DNA of 64,000 nucleotides, from assembly GCF_007995065.1 (NCBI RefSeq), contig NZ_VOQR01000001.1:1057001-1121000 (forward strand). Reading direction: 5' to 3'. This document shows positions 45,996 to 54,720 of the stretch, piece by piece (within the stretch, counting starts at the first letter, position 1; the number at the start of each line of letters is the position of its first letter). The stretch comes from Sphingomonas ginsenosidivorax (GTDB lineage: Bacteria > Pseudomonadota > Alphaproteobacteria > Sphingomonadales > Sphingomonadaceae). The notes beneath the pieces are model-generated. The model was not told the DNA's origin and did not search any database. It saw nothing but the letters and a program-made list of their open reading frames with translations. A program made the position numbers and the translations under genes.

Positions 45996-46024
45996 TTCGC
46001 GCAGAGGCGCAGAGGACGCAGAGG
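45996..46024. repeat. Left inverted-repeat arm framing the GxxExxY gene
   Basis: A 29-bp arm starting TTCGCGCAGAGGCGC begins 9 bp after the fabD stop and ends 2 bp before the GxxExxY start codon. It matches the right arm at 46409-46437 in inverted orientation at 26 of 29 positions, and resembles the arms at 60401 and 60513. Confidence 0.85.
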
Positions 46025-46026
46025 CC

Positions 46027-46446
46027 ATGAAGGATATCGATGCGATCAGTGGCGACGTGCTTGACGTCGCTTTGCGGTTGCATCGAGACTTGGGGCCGGG
46101 GTTGCTCGAAAGCGTCTATGAAGCGGTGCTTGCCGGGCGACTGGAGACCATGGGCTATGTCGTTGCGCGGCAGCGTCCGATCGACATCTCGTTCGAGGGG
46201 CTTCGGTTCGATGCAGCATTCCGTATCGACCTATTGGTTGACGAACGGCTGATCGTTGAAATCAAGTCGGTGGAGCGTTTGCTCCCGGTCCACGCGAAGC
46301 AACTACTGACATATCTGCGCCTGACAAAGCAGCCCGTCGGGCTGCTTATAAATTTTGGCGGCGATACGTTGAAGGAAGGCGTGCGACGGCTCGTCAATAA
46401 CTACAAACCCTCCGCGTCCTTCGCGCCTCTGCGCGAACAAATTTAA
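46027..46446 (+). CDS. GxxExxY family protein (PD-(D/E)XK-like)
   Basis: A 139-aa protein of the GxxExxY family. The name motif is seen in LGPGLLESVYEAVL, and the nuclease-like core in FRIDLLVDERLIVEIKSVERLLPVHAKQLLTYLRLT, with D and E-x-K placed as in PD-(D/E)XK enzymes, followed by GLLINFGG. The last residues (SASFAPLREQ) are encoded by the right inverted-repeat arm. Family members are scattered between core genes in many genomes, with no established function. Here it interrupts fabD-fabG on the same strand without blocking the operon. Confidence 0.85.
   Translation: MKDIDAISGDVLDVALRLHRDLGPGLLESVYEAVLAGRLETMGYVVARQRPIDISFEGLRFDAAFRIDLLVDERLIVEIKSVERLLPVHAKQLLTYLRLTKQPVGLLINFGGDTLKEGVRRLVNNYKPSASFAPLREQI
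46409..46437. repeat. Right inverted-repeat arm, overlapping the GxxExxY 3' end
   Basis: The 29-bp arm begins CCTCCGCGTCC and ends CTCTGCGCGAA. It is the inverted partner of 45996-46024 and lies inside the coding sequence, ending three codons before the stop. Together the arms delimit a 442-bp unit. Confidence 0.85.
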
Positions 46447-46459
46447 AACTGGAGATAGA

Positions 46460-47197
46460 ATGTTCGACCTTACAGGCATGACCGCGCTGGTGACCGGCGC
46501 TTCGGGGGGGATCGGGTCCGAGATCGCCAAGGCCTTGGCGGCGCAGGGCGCGCGGTTGGCGGTGTCCGGGTCCAATGCGGACAAGCTGGAGCAGTTTCGC
46601 GCGTCGCTCGGCGGCGATCATGTCGCGTTGCCGTGCGACCTGTCGGACGGCGCGGCGGTGGATGCGCTGGTGCCGCAGGCGGTCGAGGCGCTCGGGCGGC
46701 TCGATATCCTGGTCAACAATGCCGGCGTCACGCGCGACAACCTCGCGATGCGGATGAAGGACGAGGAATGGGATACCGTCATCCGCGTCAACCTGGAGGC
46801 GGCGTTCCGGCTCATCCGCGCGGCGGCCAAGCCGATGATGAAGGCGCGGTTCGGGCGCGTCGTGTCGATCACCTCGGTGGTCGGGCAGACCGGCAATCCG
46901 GGCCAGGCCAACTACGCCGCGTCGAAGGCCGGACTGGTCGGCATGTCGAAGGCGCTGGCGCAGGAGCTCGCCAGCCGCAATATCACCGTCAACTGCGTCG
47001 CGCCGGGGTTCATCGCTTCGGCGATGACGGATACGCTGCCCGAGGCGCAGAAGGCGGCACTGACGGCGCGGATTCCGGCGGGCAAGCTCGGCGAGGGGGC
47101 TGACGTGGCCGCCGCGGTCGTCTACCTTGCCAGTCGCGAGGCAAGCTATGTCACTGGCCAGACCATCCATGTGAATGGCGGCATGGCGATGGTGTGA
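46460..47197 (+). CDS. fabG: 3-oxoacyl-ACP reductase
   Basis: A 245-aa NADPH-dependent SDR that reduces 3-oxoacyl-ACP in fatty-acid elongation. Cofactor motif TGASGGIG, NNAGVTRDN, catalytic SITSVVGQTGNPGQANYAASKAG (Ser, Tyr, Lys) and the C-terminal YVTGQTIHVNGGMAMV are all typical of FabG. It lies 13 bp after the GxxExxY stop. Its stop codon lies inside the first unit of a 13-bp tandem repeat. Confidence 0.96.
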   Translation: MFDLTGMTALVTGASGGIGSEIAKALAAQGARLAVSGSNADKLEQFRASLGGDHVALPCDLSDGAAVDALVPQAVEALGRLDILVNNAGVTRDNLAMRMKDEEWDTVIRVNLEAAFRLIRAAAKPMMKARFGRVVSITSVVGQTGNPGQANYAASKAGLVGMSKALAQELASRNITVNCVAPGFIASAMTDTLPEAQKAALTARIPAGKLGEGADVAAAVVYLASREASYVTGQTIHVNGGMAMV

Positions 47198-47231
47198 TAC
47201 CGCGGTGTGATACCGCAGTGTGATACCGCGT
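47193..47231. repeat. Three tandem copies of a 13-bp unit at the fabG stop
   Basis: TGTGATACCGCGG, TGTGATACCGCAG and TGTGATACCGCGT follow one another exactly. The first copy holds the fabG TGA. The duplication looks recent (one or two differences among copies). Confidence 0.9.
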
Positions 47232-47366
47232 TCCCGTCCGGTTCGGCGTCGATTCGGCGTCGGGCGGGGCGGGGGACCGGATGAACTGACGCTTGCCACG
47301 AAACGGACCCCGTTCTACGGGCGTTCAGGAACAACGAATAACCCCCAGAGCATAGAGGGAACGAAC

Positions 47367-47603
47367 ATGAGCGAGACCGCAGACCGCGTGAAGAAGATCG
47401 TCGTCGAGCATCTCGGCGTCGAAGCCGACAAGGTGACCGAAGATGCGAGCTTCATCGACGACCTGGGTGCCGACAGCCTCGACATCGTCGAGCTCGTCAT
47501 GGCGTTCGAGGAAGAGTTCGGCGTCGAGATCCCCGACGACGCGGCCGAGAAGATCGCGACCGTCAAGGACGCCATCACCTACATCGACGAGCACAAGGCG
47601 TAA
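47367..47603 (+). CDS. acpP: Acyl carrier protein
   Basis: A 78-aa acidic carrier protein holding fatty-acid intermediates on phosphopantetheine. The attachment site is Ser37 in [19 protein letters not shown]. The length and sequence are standard. The ATG is preceded by AGAGGGAACG. It lies between fabG and fabF with its own strong terminator downstream, giving the usual high, separate expression of ACP. Confidence 0.97.
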   Translation: MSETADRVKKIVVEHLGVEADKVTEDASFIDDLGADSLDIVELVMAFEEEFGVEIPDDAAEKIATVKDAITYIDEHKA

Positions 47604-47660
47604 GCCGGGGCTTGGGTCCCGGGGCGGGGGCCTGACCCTCGCCCCGACCGGTCGGATTTG

Positions 47661-47708
47661 AGCGGCTCCCCGTCCTTGGGCTAAGAGGGCGGGGAGCCGT
47701 TTCGTTTT
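47661..47708 (+). terminator. Rho-independent terminator of acpP
   Basis: A 15-bp GC-rich stem (arm CGGCTCCCCGTCCT pairing with AGGGCGGGGAGCCG) with a short loop, followed by TTTCGTTTT, sits 60 bp after acpP and before fabF. Confidence 0.88.
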
Positions 47709-47729
47709 GAGCATCACGGAGTTAAAGTC

Positions 47730-48989
47730 ATGCGGCGTGTCGTCGTCACCGGACTAGGCATGGTCACCCCTCTCGGCGCGGACGTCGAGACGGTGTGGGC
47801 CAACATCCTCGCGGGCAAATCGGGCGCGGGGACGATCACGCGCTTCGATGCGAGCGACTATGTCTGCCGCATCGCCTGCGAAGTGAAGCCCAAGGACCAT
47901 GAATACGGGTTCGATCCCGGCAAGCGCGTCGACCACAAGGTCCAGCGGCAGGTCGATCCGTTCATCATCTACGGCATCGACGCAGCGGGCCAGGCGCTCG
48001 AGGATGCGGGCCTGACCGAGATGACGGTCGAGCAGAGCTGGCGCGCGGGCGTGTCGATCGGCTCGGGCATCGGCGGGCTGCCGGGGATTGAGAGCGAATC
48101 GATCGTGCTCCACGAAAAGGGGCCGCGTCGCGTGTCCCCGCACTTCGTCCACGGGCGGCTGATCAACCTGATCTCGGGCCAGGTCTCGATCAAATACGGC
48201 CTGCGCGGGCCGAACCATGCGGTCGTCACCGCGTGTTCGACCGGTGCGCATGCGATCGGCGACGCCGCGCGGATGATCGCGATGGACGATGCCGACGTGA
48301 TGCTCGCGGGCGGCGCGGAGGGCACGGTGTGTCCGCTCGGCATCGCGGGCTTCGCGCAGGCGCGCGCGCTGTCGACCAGCTTCAACGACACCCCCGAAAA
48401 GGCGTCGCGCCCGTACGACAAGGACCGCGACGGCTTCGTGATGGGCGAGGGCGCGGGCGTGCTGGTGCTCGAGGAATATGAGCATGCCAAGGCGCGCGGC
48501 GCGAAGATCTATGCCGAGGTCATCGGCTATGGCCTGTCGGGCGATGCGTATCACGTGACCGCGCCGCATCCGGATGGGGACGGCGCGTTCCGCTCGATGC
48601 AGATGGCGGTGAAGAAGTCGGGCCTGAAGCTCGAGGACATTGATTACATCAACGCGCACGGCACCTCGACCCCGCTCGGCGACGAGCTGGAGCTGGGCGC
48701 GGTGCGGCGGCTGTTCGGCGATGCGATCTCCGGGCTGTCGATGTCGTCGACCAAGTCGGCGATCGGACATCTGCTCGGCGGCGCAGGGGCGGTCGAGAGC
48801 ATCTTCTGCATCCTGGCGCTGCGCGACCAGATCGTGCCGCCGACGCTCAACCTCGACAATCCGAGCGACAGCTGCGTCGGCGTCGACCTGGTGCCGCACG
48901 TCGCGAAGAAGCGCGAGGTTCGCGCGGTGCTGAACAACTCGTTCGGGTTCGGCGGGACCAACGCGTCGCTGATCATGACGCGGGTATAG
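47730..48989 (+). CDS. fabF: 3-oxoacyl-ACP synthase II
   Basis: A 419-aa condensing enzyme for fatty-acid elongation. It begins RRVVVTGLGMVTPLGADVETVW; the catalytic Cys is in VVTACSTGAHAIGDA, and the two histidines are in YINAHGTSTPLGDELE and SAIGHLLGGAGAVES. The C-terminal NNSFGFGGTNASLI closes the thiolase fold. A repeat (R2) follows the stop. Confidence 0.97.
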   Translation: MRRVVVTGLGMVTPLGADVETVWANILAGKSGAGTITRFDASDYVCRIACEVKPKDHEYGFDPGKRVDHKVQRQVDPFIIYGIDAAGQALEDAGLTEMTVEQSWRAGVSIGSGIGGLPGIESESIVLHEKGPRRVSPHFVHGRLINLISGQVSIKYGLRGPNHAVVTACSTGAHAIGDAARMIAMDDADVMLAGGAEGTVCPLGIAGFAQARALSTSFNDTPEKASRPYDKDRDGFVMGEGAGVLVLEEYEHAKARGAKIYAEVIGYGLSGDAYHVTAPHPDGDGAFRSMQMAVKKSGLKLEDIDYINAHGTSTPLGDELELGAVRRLFGDAISGLSMSSTKSAIGHLLGGAGAVESIFCILALRDQIVPPTLNLDNPSDSCVGVDLVPHVAKKREVRAVLNNSFGFGGTNASLIMTRV

Positions 48990-49016
48990 TAGGGTACAGG
49001 GCGCACAAACTTCCTT

Positions 49017-49111
49017 CGTCATGCCGGACTTGTTCCGGCATCCACGGTGCCGCAAAGCCTCAGCTATAGAGTTTGCGGATCGGTGGACCCCGGACCAAGT
49101 CCGGGGTGACG
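49017..49111. repeat. Palindromic intergenic repeat R2
   Basis: The same family as R1 (44376): starts CGTCATGCCGGACTTG and ends AAGTCCGGGGTGACG, with a different 40-bp centre. It lies 28 bp after fabF. Confidence 0.85.
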
Positions 49112-49132
49112 GGGTTGGGGTGTAAACTACTG

Positions 49133-49216
49133 CGTCACCCCGGGCTTGTCCCGGGGTCCAGAGCCAAGCAGCGTAGCGCTCGTGACCCTGGATGCCGGGA
49201 CGAGCCCGGCATGACG
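49133..49216. repeat. Palindromic intergenic repeat R3
   Basis: An 84-bp palindrome (CGTCACCCCGGGCTTGTCCC to CGGGACGAGCCCGGCATGACG region) directly after R2 and ending 10 bp before the mltG start. It probably forms a hairpin in the mltG leader. Confidence 0.8.
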
Positions 49217-49226
49217 GAGACGTGAG

Positions 49227-50195
49227 ATGCGCAAGGTCGGTTGTTTCGGACTCGTATTCGGCCTCGCGGCGATCGTGGCGCTGTTCCTCATCGTCCAGGG
49301 CTGGGGCGGTGCCGGGCCCGCCCAGCGGACGCTGACGGTGCAGGTGCCGGAAGGCGCCAGCCTCGCCGCGGCGGCGGTCGAGCTGGAAAAGGCCGGCGCG
49401 ATCCGGTCGGCCTCGCGGTTCCGGCTGTACGCCCGCGTGTTCGGGTCGGGCGATCCGATCAAGGTCGGCGAATACCGCATCCCGCCGCATCTGAGCCAGG
49501 CCGATATCCTCAAGCTTCTTCAGGGCGGCAAGACGCTGCAGCGGCTCGTCGTGGTGCCCGAGGGCTATCCGTCCGTGATGGTCCACGACGCGCTGATGAA
49601 GGCGGACGGGCTGACGGGCCAGGTGGCGGTGCCGGCCGAGGGATCGGTGCTCCCCGACAGCTATGCGTTCCAGCGCGGCGATACGCGTGCGTCGGTAGTG
49701 GCGCGGATGCAGGGTGCGATGCGCAAATATCTCGCCGCCGCCTGGGCGAAGCGCAAGCCCGGAATCGCGGTGACGACTCCCGAACAGGCGATCATTCTTG
49801 CGGCAATCGTCGAGAAGGAGACGGGCAAGCCGTCCGAGCGGCGTACCGTGGCCGCGGTCTATGGCAACCGGTTGAAGCTCCACATGCCGCTGCAGGCGGA
49901 CCCGACGGTGATCTATCCGATCACCAAGGGGCGGCCGCTTGGGCGGCGGATCCTGCGGTCGGAGCTGCAGGCGAAGAACGGGTACAATACCTATGCGGAG
50001 GCCGGGCTGCCGGTCGGGCCGATCGCCAACCCCGGGCGGGCGAGCATCGATGCGGTGCTGGATCCGGCGCCGACGCAAGCGCTCTATTTCGTGGCGGATG
50101 GCACCGGCGGGCATGTGTTCGCGGATACGCTGGAGCAGCATAACGCGAATGTGCGGAAATGGTATGCGATCCGGCGGAGCCGGGGGGAGATGTAG
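49227..50195 (+). CDS. mltG: Endolytic peptidoglycan transglycosylase MltG
   Basis: A 322-aa membrane-anchored lytic transglycosylase that cleaves nascent glycan strands. One N-terminal helix (VGCFGLVFGLAAIVALFLIVQ) is followed by a LysM-like region (VPEGASLAAAAVELEKAGAI) and the YceG catalytic domain with Glu196 in LAAIVEKETGKPSERRTVAAVYGNRL, LQADPTVIYP, and the conserved YNTYAEAGLPVGPIANPGRASI and YFVADGTGGHVFADTLEQHN. It follows fabF, a usual neighbour. Confidence 0.96.
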   Translation: MRKVGCFGLVFGLAAIVALFLIVQGWGGAGPAQRTLTVQVPEGASLAAAAVELEKAGAIRSASRFRLYARVFGSGDPIKVGEYRIPPHLSQADILKLLQGGKTLQRLVVVPEGYPSVMVHDALMKADGLTGQVAVPAEGSVLPDSYAFQRGDTRASVVARMQGAMRKYLAAAWAKRKPGIAVTTPEQAIILAAIVEKETGKPSERRTVAAVYGNRLKLHMPLQADPTVIYPITKGRPLGRRILRSELQAKNGYNTYAEAGLPVGPIANPGRASIDAVLDPAPTQALYFVADGTGGHVFADTLEQHNANVRKWYAIRRSRGEM

Positions 50196-50202
50196 CTCTC
50201 TC

Positions 50203-50290
50203 CGTCATGCTGAACTTGGTTCGGCATCCACCGCGCCCCGGGCGATTGCGTGCGGGGCGCGGTGGACCCTGAAACGAGTTCAGGGTGACG
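50203..50290. repeat. Palindromic intergenic repeat R4 between convergent mltG and eda
   Basis: An 88-bp palindrome starting CGTCATGCTGAACTTGG and ending GAGTTCAGGGTGACG, with inner arms around CACCGCGCCCCG and CGGGGCGCGGTG. It fills the gap between convergent genes and may serve as a bidirectional terminator. Confidence 0.85.
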
Positions 50291-50291
50291 G

Positions 50292-50900
50292 CTACCCCCG
50301 CAGTGCGTTCGCCGCGCGGGCCTTCAATTCCACTTCGGCCATCGTACCGCCGGTCACCCAGCTGCCGCCGACGCAGAGGACCGGCTTGAACGCCAGCCAT
50401 TCGGGGGCATTGGCTTCGGTGATGCCGCCGGTGGGGCAGAAACTGCACTGGTAGAACGGTGCCGCGAGCGCCTTCAGCGCCTTCAGGCCGCCGCTCGCTT
50501 CGGCAGGGAAGAACTTGAAGTGCGTGAGGCCGAGGTCGAGGCCGCGCATGATGTCGCCGGCATTGGCGATCCCGGGCAGGAACGGCACGCGGCTGTCGAT
50601 GATCGGCTTGGCGAGCGTCTCGGTGAGGCCCGGCGAGACGATGAACTCGGCGCCGGCGTCCATGACCTGCGCGAACTGCTGCGTCGAGACGACGGTGCCG
50701 GCGCCGACGATCGCGCCCTCGACCTTCTTCATCTCGGCGATGGCCTCGAGCGCGGCGCCGGTGCGCAGCGTGACTTCGAGGACGCGAAGGCCGCCGCGCA
50801 CGAGCGCCTCGGCGAGCGGACGGGCGAGGGCCGCATCCTCGATGACCAGAACCGGGATGACGGCGCTGGTCTGCATGATGTCGGTGATGGTGGTGGTCAT
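50292..50900 (-). CDS. eda: KDPG aldolase (2-keto-3-deoxy-6-phosphogluconate aldolase)
   Basis: A 202-aa class I aldolase splitting KDPG into pyruvate and glyceraldehyde 3-phosphate, the last step of the Entner-Doudoroff path. It has VIPVLVIEDAALARPLAEAL, the Glu-containing VLEVTLRTGAALEAI, GAGTV, the Schiff-base Lys in THFKFFPAEASGG and FCPTGGITEANA. Its ATG overlaps the glk stop by 4 bp, completing the pathway operon. Confidence 0.96.
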   Translation of the reverse strand: MTTTITDIMQTSAVIPVLVIEDAALARPLAEALVRGGLRVLEVTLRTGAALEAIAEMKKVEGAIVGAGTVVSTQQFAQVMDAGAEFIVSPGLTETLAKPIIDSRVPFLPGIANAGDIMRGLDLGLTHFKFFPAEASGGLKALKALAAPFYQCSFCPTGGITEANAPEWLAFKPVLCVGGSWVTGGTMAEVELKARAANALRG

Positions 50901-51865
50901 CGGGTATGCTCCTGGGCGAAGGCGGCCGCGGCGCCGAACAGGCCGGGCTGGGGATGAGTGATGAGCTTGACGGGCATCGCGGCCATCATCGTCTGGAACC
51001 GGCCCTTGGCGACGAAGCGCTGGTCGAAGCCGGAGCGGATGAGACGATCCTTGATGCGGAAGCCGAGGCCGCCGGCGATGACGACCGCCTTCGCGCCCTG
51101 CGCCAGCGCGAGGTCGCCCGCGACCGCGCCGAGCGCGAGGCAGAAGCGGTCGAGGGCTGCGAGCGCGATCGAATCGGTGCCTTCGAGCGCTTCGCTCCAG
51201 ATCGTCTTGTCGTCATGGCTGGGAACAGCGCGCCCCTCGAGCGCGGCGAGCGTCTCGTAGATCGCGACGATGCCGGGGCCGGCGACGACGCGCTCGGCGG
51301 ACACGCGCGTGAAGGTCTTGCGCAGGCGCTTGAGCAGCGCGTCCTCGATGCCGTCGAGCGGGGCGAAGTCGATGTGGCCGCCCTCGGTCTCGAGGACCTC
51401 GTAGCCTGCCTTGTGACGCAGCAGCTGCGCGACGCCGAGCCCGGTGCCGGGACCGCAGATCGTCGTGATCCCCGCGGCGGGCAGCGGAATGTCGGGGCCG
51501 CAGAGATGGATGAAGTCGCTGTCGGGGACCTGTGCGACGGCGTGGCCGACCGCGCCGAAATCGTTGACCACGACCCATTGGTCGGCCTTCAGTCGTTCGG
51601 TGATCAACGACTTGCGGATGATCCACGGATTGTTGGTCAAACGGATGACGTCGTTGGCGACCGGCGAGGCGACCGCGATCGCCAGCGCGCGGGGCAGCGG
51701 GCGGCCGAGCCCGGCTTCGAACGCCTGGTAGGCGGTCTGGAGGCTGGCATGATCGGCGGTCTTGAGCGTGACAGGCTCGCCGAGCGCGACGACGCGGCCA
51801 TTCTCGACTTCGGCGATGGCGAAGCGGGCGTGGGTGCCGCCGATATCCGCCGCTACGATCTGCAT
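50897..51865 (-). CDS. glk: Glucokinase
   Basis: A 322-aa ASKHA-fold glucokinase of the Zymomonas/E. coli type that phosphorylates glucose. The phosphate motif is VAADIGGTHARFAIAE; the sugar-binding NNPWIIRKS and VVNDFGAVGHAV, and GPGTGLGVAQLL are as expected. A catalytic Asp lies in VVNDFGA. It sits between edd and eda on the minus strand; an R5 repeat separates it from edd. Confidence 0.95.
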   Translation of the reverse strand: MQIVAADIGGTHARFAIAEVENGRVVALGEPVTLKTADHASLQTAYQAFEAGLGRPLPRALAIAVASPVANDVIRLTNNPWIIRKSLITERLKADQWVVVNDFGAVGHAVAQVPDSDFIHLCGPDIPLPAAGITTICGPGTGLGVAQLLRHKAGYEVLETEGGHIDFAPLDGIEDALLKRLRKTFTRVSAERVVAGPGIVAIYETLAALEGRAVPSHDDKTIWSEALEGTDSIALAALDRFCLALGAVAGDLALAQGAKAVVIAGGLGFRIKDRLIRSGFDQRFVAKGRFQTMMAAMPVKLITHPQPGLFGAAAAFAQEHTR

Positions 51866-51888
51866 GCGTCTCTCCTAGATAGTTTTGC

Positions 51889-51979
51889 CGTCATGCTGAA
51901 CTCGTTTCAGCATCCACCGTGCGGCAACGAAAGGCTATGCTTGGCGCACGGTGGACCCTGAAACGAGTTCAGGGTGACG
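51889..51979. repeat. Palindromic intergenic repeat R5 between glk and edd
   Basis: A 91-bp palindrome starting CGTCATGCTGAACTCG and ending GAGTTCAGGGTGACG, with inner TCCACCGTGCG and CGCACGGTGGA arms. It is the same subfamily as R4. It lies within the Entner-Doudoroff transcript, so it may adjust mRNA stability or read-through. Confidence 0.85.
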
Positions 51980-51984
51980 GTCGG

Positions 51985-53796
51985 TTACAGGCCCGCCCCG
52001 GCCAGCATCGCCGACGCGCCCTTTTCGGCTTCGTCGGCGCCGGAGCGGAACATGCCGAACAGCTCGCGGCCCATGCCCGACGCAGGCGCCGGGGCGGGGG
52101 CGGGGATTCGAGCGGCCCATTCGGCGGCGCCGACCAAGGCCTCCAGCGTACCGGTCTCGGCGTCGACGCGGATCATGTCGCCGTCGCGGATGCGCCCGAT
52201 CGCGCCGTCGAGCAGCGCCTCGGGGCTGCAGTGGATCGCGCAGGGCACCTTGCCGCTGGCGCCCGACATGCGGCCGTCGGTGACGAGCGCGACGCGGAAG
52301 CCGCGGTTCTGGAGGACGCCCAGCGGCGGGGTCAGCTTGTGCAATTCGGGCATGCCGTTGGCGCGCGGGCCCTGGAAGCGGACGACGACGACGACGTCGC
52401 GGTCGAGCTCGCCGCGCTTGAACGCCTCGATGACGTCGAGCTGGTCCTCGAACACGGCGGCGGGAGCCTCGATCACCCAGCGATCGCGCTCGACCGCGCT
52501 GACCTTGATGCAGGCGCGGCCGATATTGCCGGCGAGGATGCGCATGCCGCCATCGGGCGAGAAGGGCGCGGCTGCGGGGCGCAGGATCGTCTCGTCGCCG
52601 CTGTCGCCGACCGGCGACCAGCCGAGCGTGTCGTTCTCGATCGACGGCGCGTGCGCGTAGGCGGACAGGTCGCCGCCTGCGACCGTCGGGATGTCGGCGT
52701 GGAGCAGACCGGCGCCGATCAGCTCGCGGATGACATAGGGCATGCCGCCCGCCGCCTCGAACGCGTTCACGTCGGCCGAGCCGTTGGGATAGACGCGCGC
52801 GATGGTCGGTACCGCGCGGCTGAGGCGGTCGAAATCCTCCCAGTCGATGACGATGCCGGCCGCGCGCGCGATTGCCGGCACGTGGAGCAGGTGGTTGGTC
52901 GAGCCGCCGGTCGCCAGCAGGCCGACGGCGGCGTTGACGATCGCCTTCTCGTCGACGCAAGCCCCAAGCGGGCGATAATCGTCGCCGCGCGCGCCGATCT
53001 GCGCGAGCCGGTGGACCGCGGCGCGGGTCAGTTCCTGGCGCAGCTTGGTGCCCGGATTGACGAAGGCGGCACCGGGCATGTGCAGGCCCATCACCTCCAT
53101 CATCATCTGGTTGGTGTTGGCGGTGCCGTAGAAGGTACAGGTGCCCTTCGAATGATAGGCGCCGATCTCCGCGTCGAGCAGCTCTTCGCGGCCGACCAGG
53201 CCTTCGGCGAATTTCTCGCGGACCGCGGCCTTGGCCTTGTTGGGCAGGCCGGTCGGCATCGGGCCGCCGGGGATGAGGATCATCGGGAGATGGCCGAAGC
53301 GCAGCGCGCCCATCAACAGCCCGGGGACGATCTTGTCGCAGATGCCGAGCAGGGCGGCGCCTTCGAACGTGCCGTGGGAGAGCGCGATCGCGGTCGAGAG
53401 CGCGATGGTGTCGCGGCTGAACAGCGACAGCTCCATGCCGGGATAGCCCTGCGTCACGCCGTCGCACATCGCGGGGACGCCGCCGGCGACCTGTGCGGTG
53501 GCGCCGGCCTCGCGCGCCCAGACCTTCATCAGCTCGGGGTAGCGGTAATAGACCGCGTGTGCGCTGAGCATGTCGTTATAGGCGGTGACGATGCCGATGT
53601 TCATGCCGGCATCGGCCTTCATCGCGTCGCGGTCTTCCTCGGTCCCCGCATAGGCGTGCGCGAGGTTGGCGCAGCCGAGGTTCGGACGGCGGATTGCCAC
53701 GTCGCGCTCGCGGTCGATCAGCGCGAGATAGGCGGCGCGGCTGGGCCGCGAGCGTTCGATGATGCGATCGGTGACCGCGGATATTTCTGGGTTCAT
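51985..53796 (-). CDS. edd: Phosphogluconate dehydratase
   Basis: A 603-aa Fe-S dehydratase of the IlvD/Edd family, converting 6-phosphogluconate to KDPG. Family text includes [87 protein letters not shown] and [18 protein letters not shown], with the cluster cysteines in MCDGV and TCTFY. It lies 176 bp downstream of pgl with a repeat-rich spacer between. Confidence 0.97.
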   Translation of the reverse strand: MNPEISAVTDRIIERSRPSRAAYLALIDRERDVAIRRPNLGCANLAHAYAGTEEDRDAMKADAGMNIGIVTAYNDMLSAHAVYYRYPELMKVWAREAGATAQVAGGVPAMCDGVTQGYPGMELSLFSRDTIALSTAIALSHGTFEGAALLGICDKIVPGLLMGALRFGHLPMILIPGGPMPTGLPNKAKAAVREKFAEGLVGREELLDAEIGAYHSKGTCTFYGTANTNQMMMEVMGLHMPGAAFVNPGTKLRQELTRAAVHRLAQIGARGDDYRPLGACVDEKAIVNAAVGLLATGGSTNHLLHVPAIARAAGIVIDWEDFDRLSRAVPTIARVYPNGSADVNAFEAAGGMPYVIRELIGAGLLHADIPTVAGGDLSAYAHAPSIENDTLGWSPVGDSGDETILRPAAAPFSPDGGMRILAGNIGRACIKVSAVERDRWVIEAPAAVFEDQLDVIEAFKRGELDRDVVVVVRFQGPRANGMPELHKLTPPLGVLQNRGFRVALVTDGRMSGASGKVPCAIHCSPEALLDGAIGRIRDGDMIRVDAETGTLEALVGAAEWAARIPAPAPAPASGMGRELFGMFRSGADEAEKGASAMLAGAGL

Positions 53797-53818
53797 CTAC
53801 CTACCTCAGCCGAACGAT

Positions 53819-53950
53819 CCCACCCCGGCGAAGGCCGGGGCCCAAGTGGGAAGGGCAATGTAACAGGACGCAACGTTCGTCACCACCGCCCCCCGATTGG
53901 GCTCCCGATTGGGCCCCCGATCGGGCCCCGGCCTTCGCCGGGGTGGTGGG
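53819..53950. repeat. Palindromic repeat R6 with three 12-bp tandem units (edd-pgl spacer)
   Basis: Outer arms CCCACCCCGGCGAAGGCCGG and CCGGCCTTCGCCGGGGTGG are inverted copies. Within the right half are three consecutive 12-bp units, CCCGATTGGGCT, CCCGATTGGGCC and CCCGATCGGGCC (53892-53927), each itself nearly palindromic. Confidence 0.85.
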
Positions 53951-53972
53951 TTAGGTGTCGATCAGCGCTGCC

Positions 53973-54677
53973 TCACGCCGCCCAGTGGATATCGATCGGC
54001 AGTTCGACATCGGCGAGCACGCGGCCGATCGGGTATTCCGACAGCGGGCCCTGCTTGATCGCCTTCTCGATGATGTCGCGCTTGGCCTGGCCGGTGACCG
54101 CGATCATGACCGCGCGGGCCGTGACGATGGCTTCGCGGCTCAAGGTCACGCGCGCGACCGGGGCCTCGGGCGGCAACGGGTCGGGCATGACGCCCAGCGC
54201 GCGGCGCTCCTTGGGGCCGGCGACGGCTTCCTCGTAATCGGGGCCGGGGAAGATCGAGGCGGTGTGGCCATCGGTGCCGACGCCCAGCAGGCAGAAGTCG
54301 AGCGGCCAGTGCAGGTCCTGCATCAGCGCGTCGGCAGAGCGGCCCGCGGCTTTGTAGTCCTTGGTCGCCTCGGGGACGATCGGCTTCACGCGCGCGCCCT
54401 TGGGGAGGAAGATCTTCGCCAGCGCGGTGACGTTCGACAGCGGGTCGCCGAGCGGCACGATACGCTCGTCGCCGGGGATGATCGTGACCTTCTTCCAGTC
54501 CAGCTTCGCCTCGGCGAGCAGCTTGTAGGCGGGGAGCGGTGTGTTGCCGCCCGCCAGCGCGATCACTGCCGAGCCGCGCGCGTCGATCGCGCTCTCGATG
54601 ATGAACTGGATGTCGCCAGCGACCGCCGCGGCCATCTCGTCCGCGTCGTCGTAATCCCACCATTCGATCTCGGTCAT
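53973..54677 (-). CDS. pgl: 6-phosphogluconolactonase
   Basis: A 234-aa lactonase of the NagB/DevB fold that hydrolyses 6-phosphogluconolactone. It shows AVIALAGGNTPLPAYKLLAEAKLDWKKVTIIPGDERIVPLGDPLSNV, and LLGVGTDGHTASIFPGPD with the conserved His and Asp. The ATG at 54677 is chosen because the upstream extension would be encoded by the inverted repeat in the zwf-pgl spacer. Confidence 0.95.
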   Translation of the reverse strand: MTEIEWWDYDDADEMAAAVAGDIQFIIESAIDARGSAVIALAGGNTPLPAYKLLAEAKLDWKKVTIIPGDERIVPLGDPLSNVTALAKIFLPKGARVKPIVPEATKDYKAAGRSADALMQDLHWPLDFCLLGVGTDGHTASIFPGPDYEEAVAGPKERRALGVMPDPLPPEAPVARVTLSREAIVTARAVMIAVTGQAKRDIIEKAIKQGPLSEYPIGRVLADVELPIDIHWAA

Positions 54678-54720
54678 GTCGTCATTCCTTGAAATCTTGA
54701 ATCTGTACCTTGCCCATCCG

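Noticed and set aside
45027..48989. Regarding the GxxExxY gene as part of the fatty-acid pathway
   Set aside because: It has no enzymatic relation to the pathway, and its ends coincide with inverted repeats, which points to insertion.
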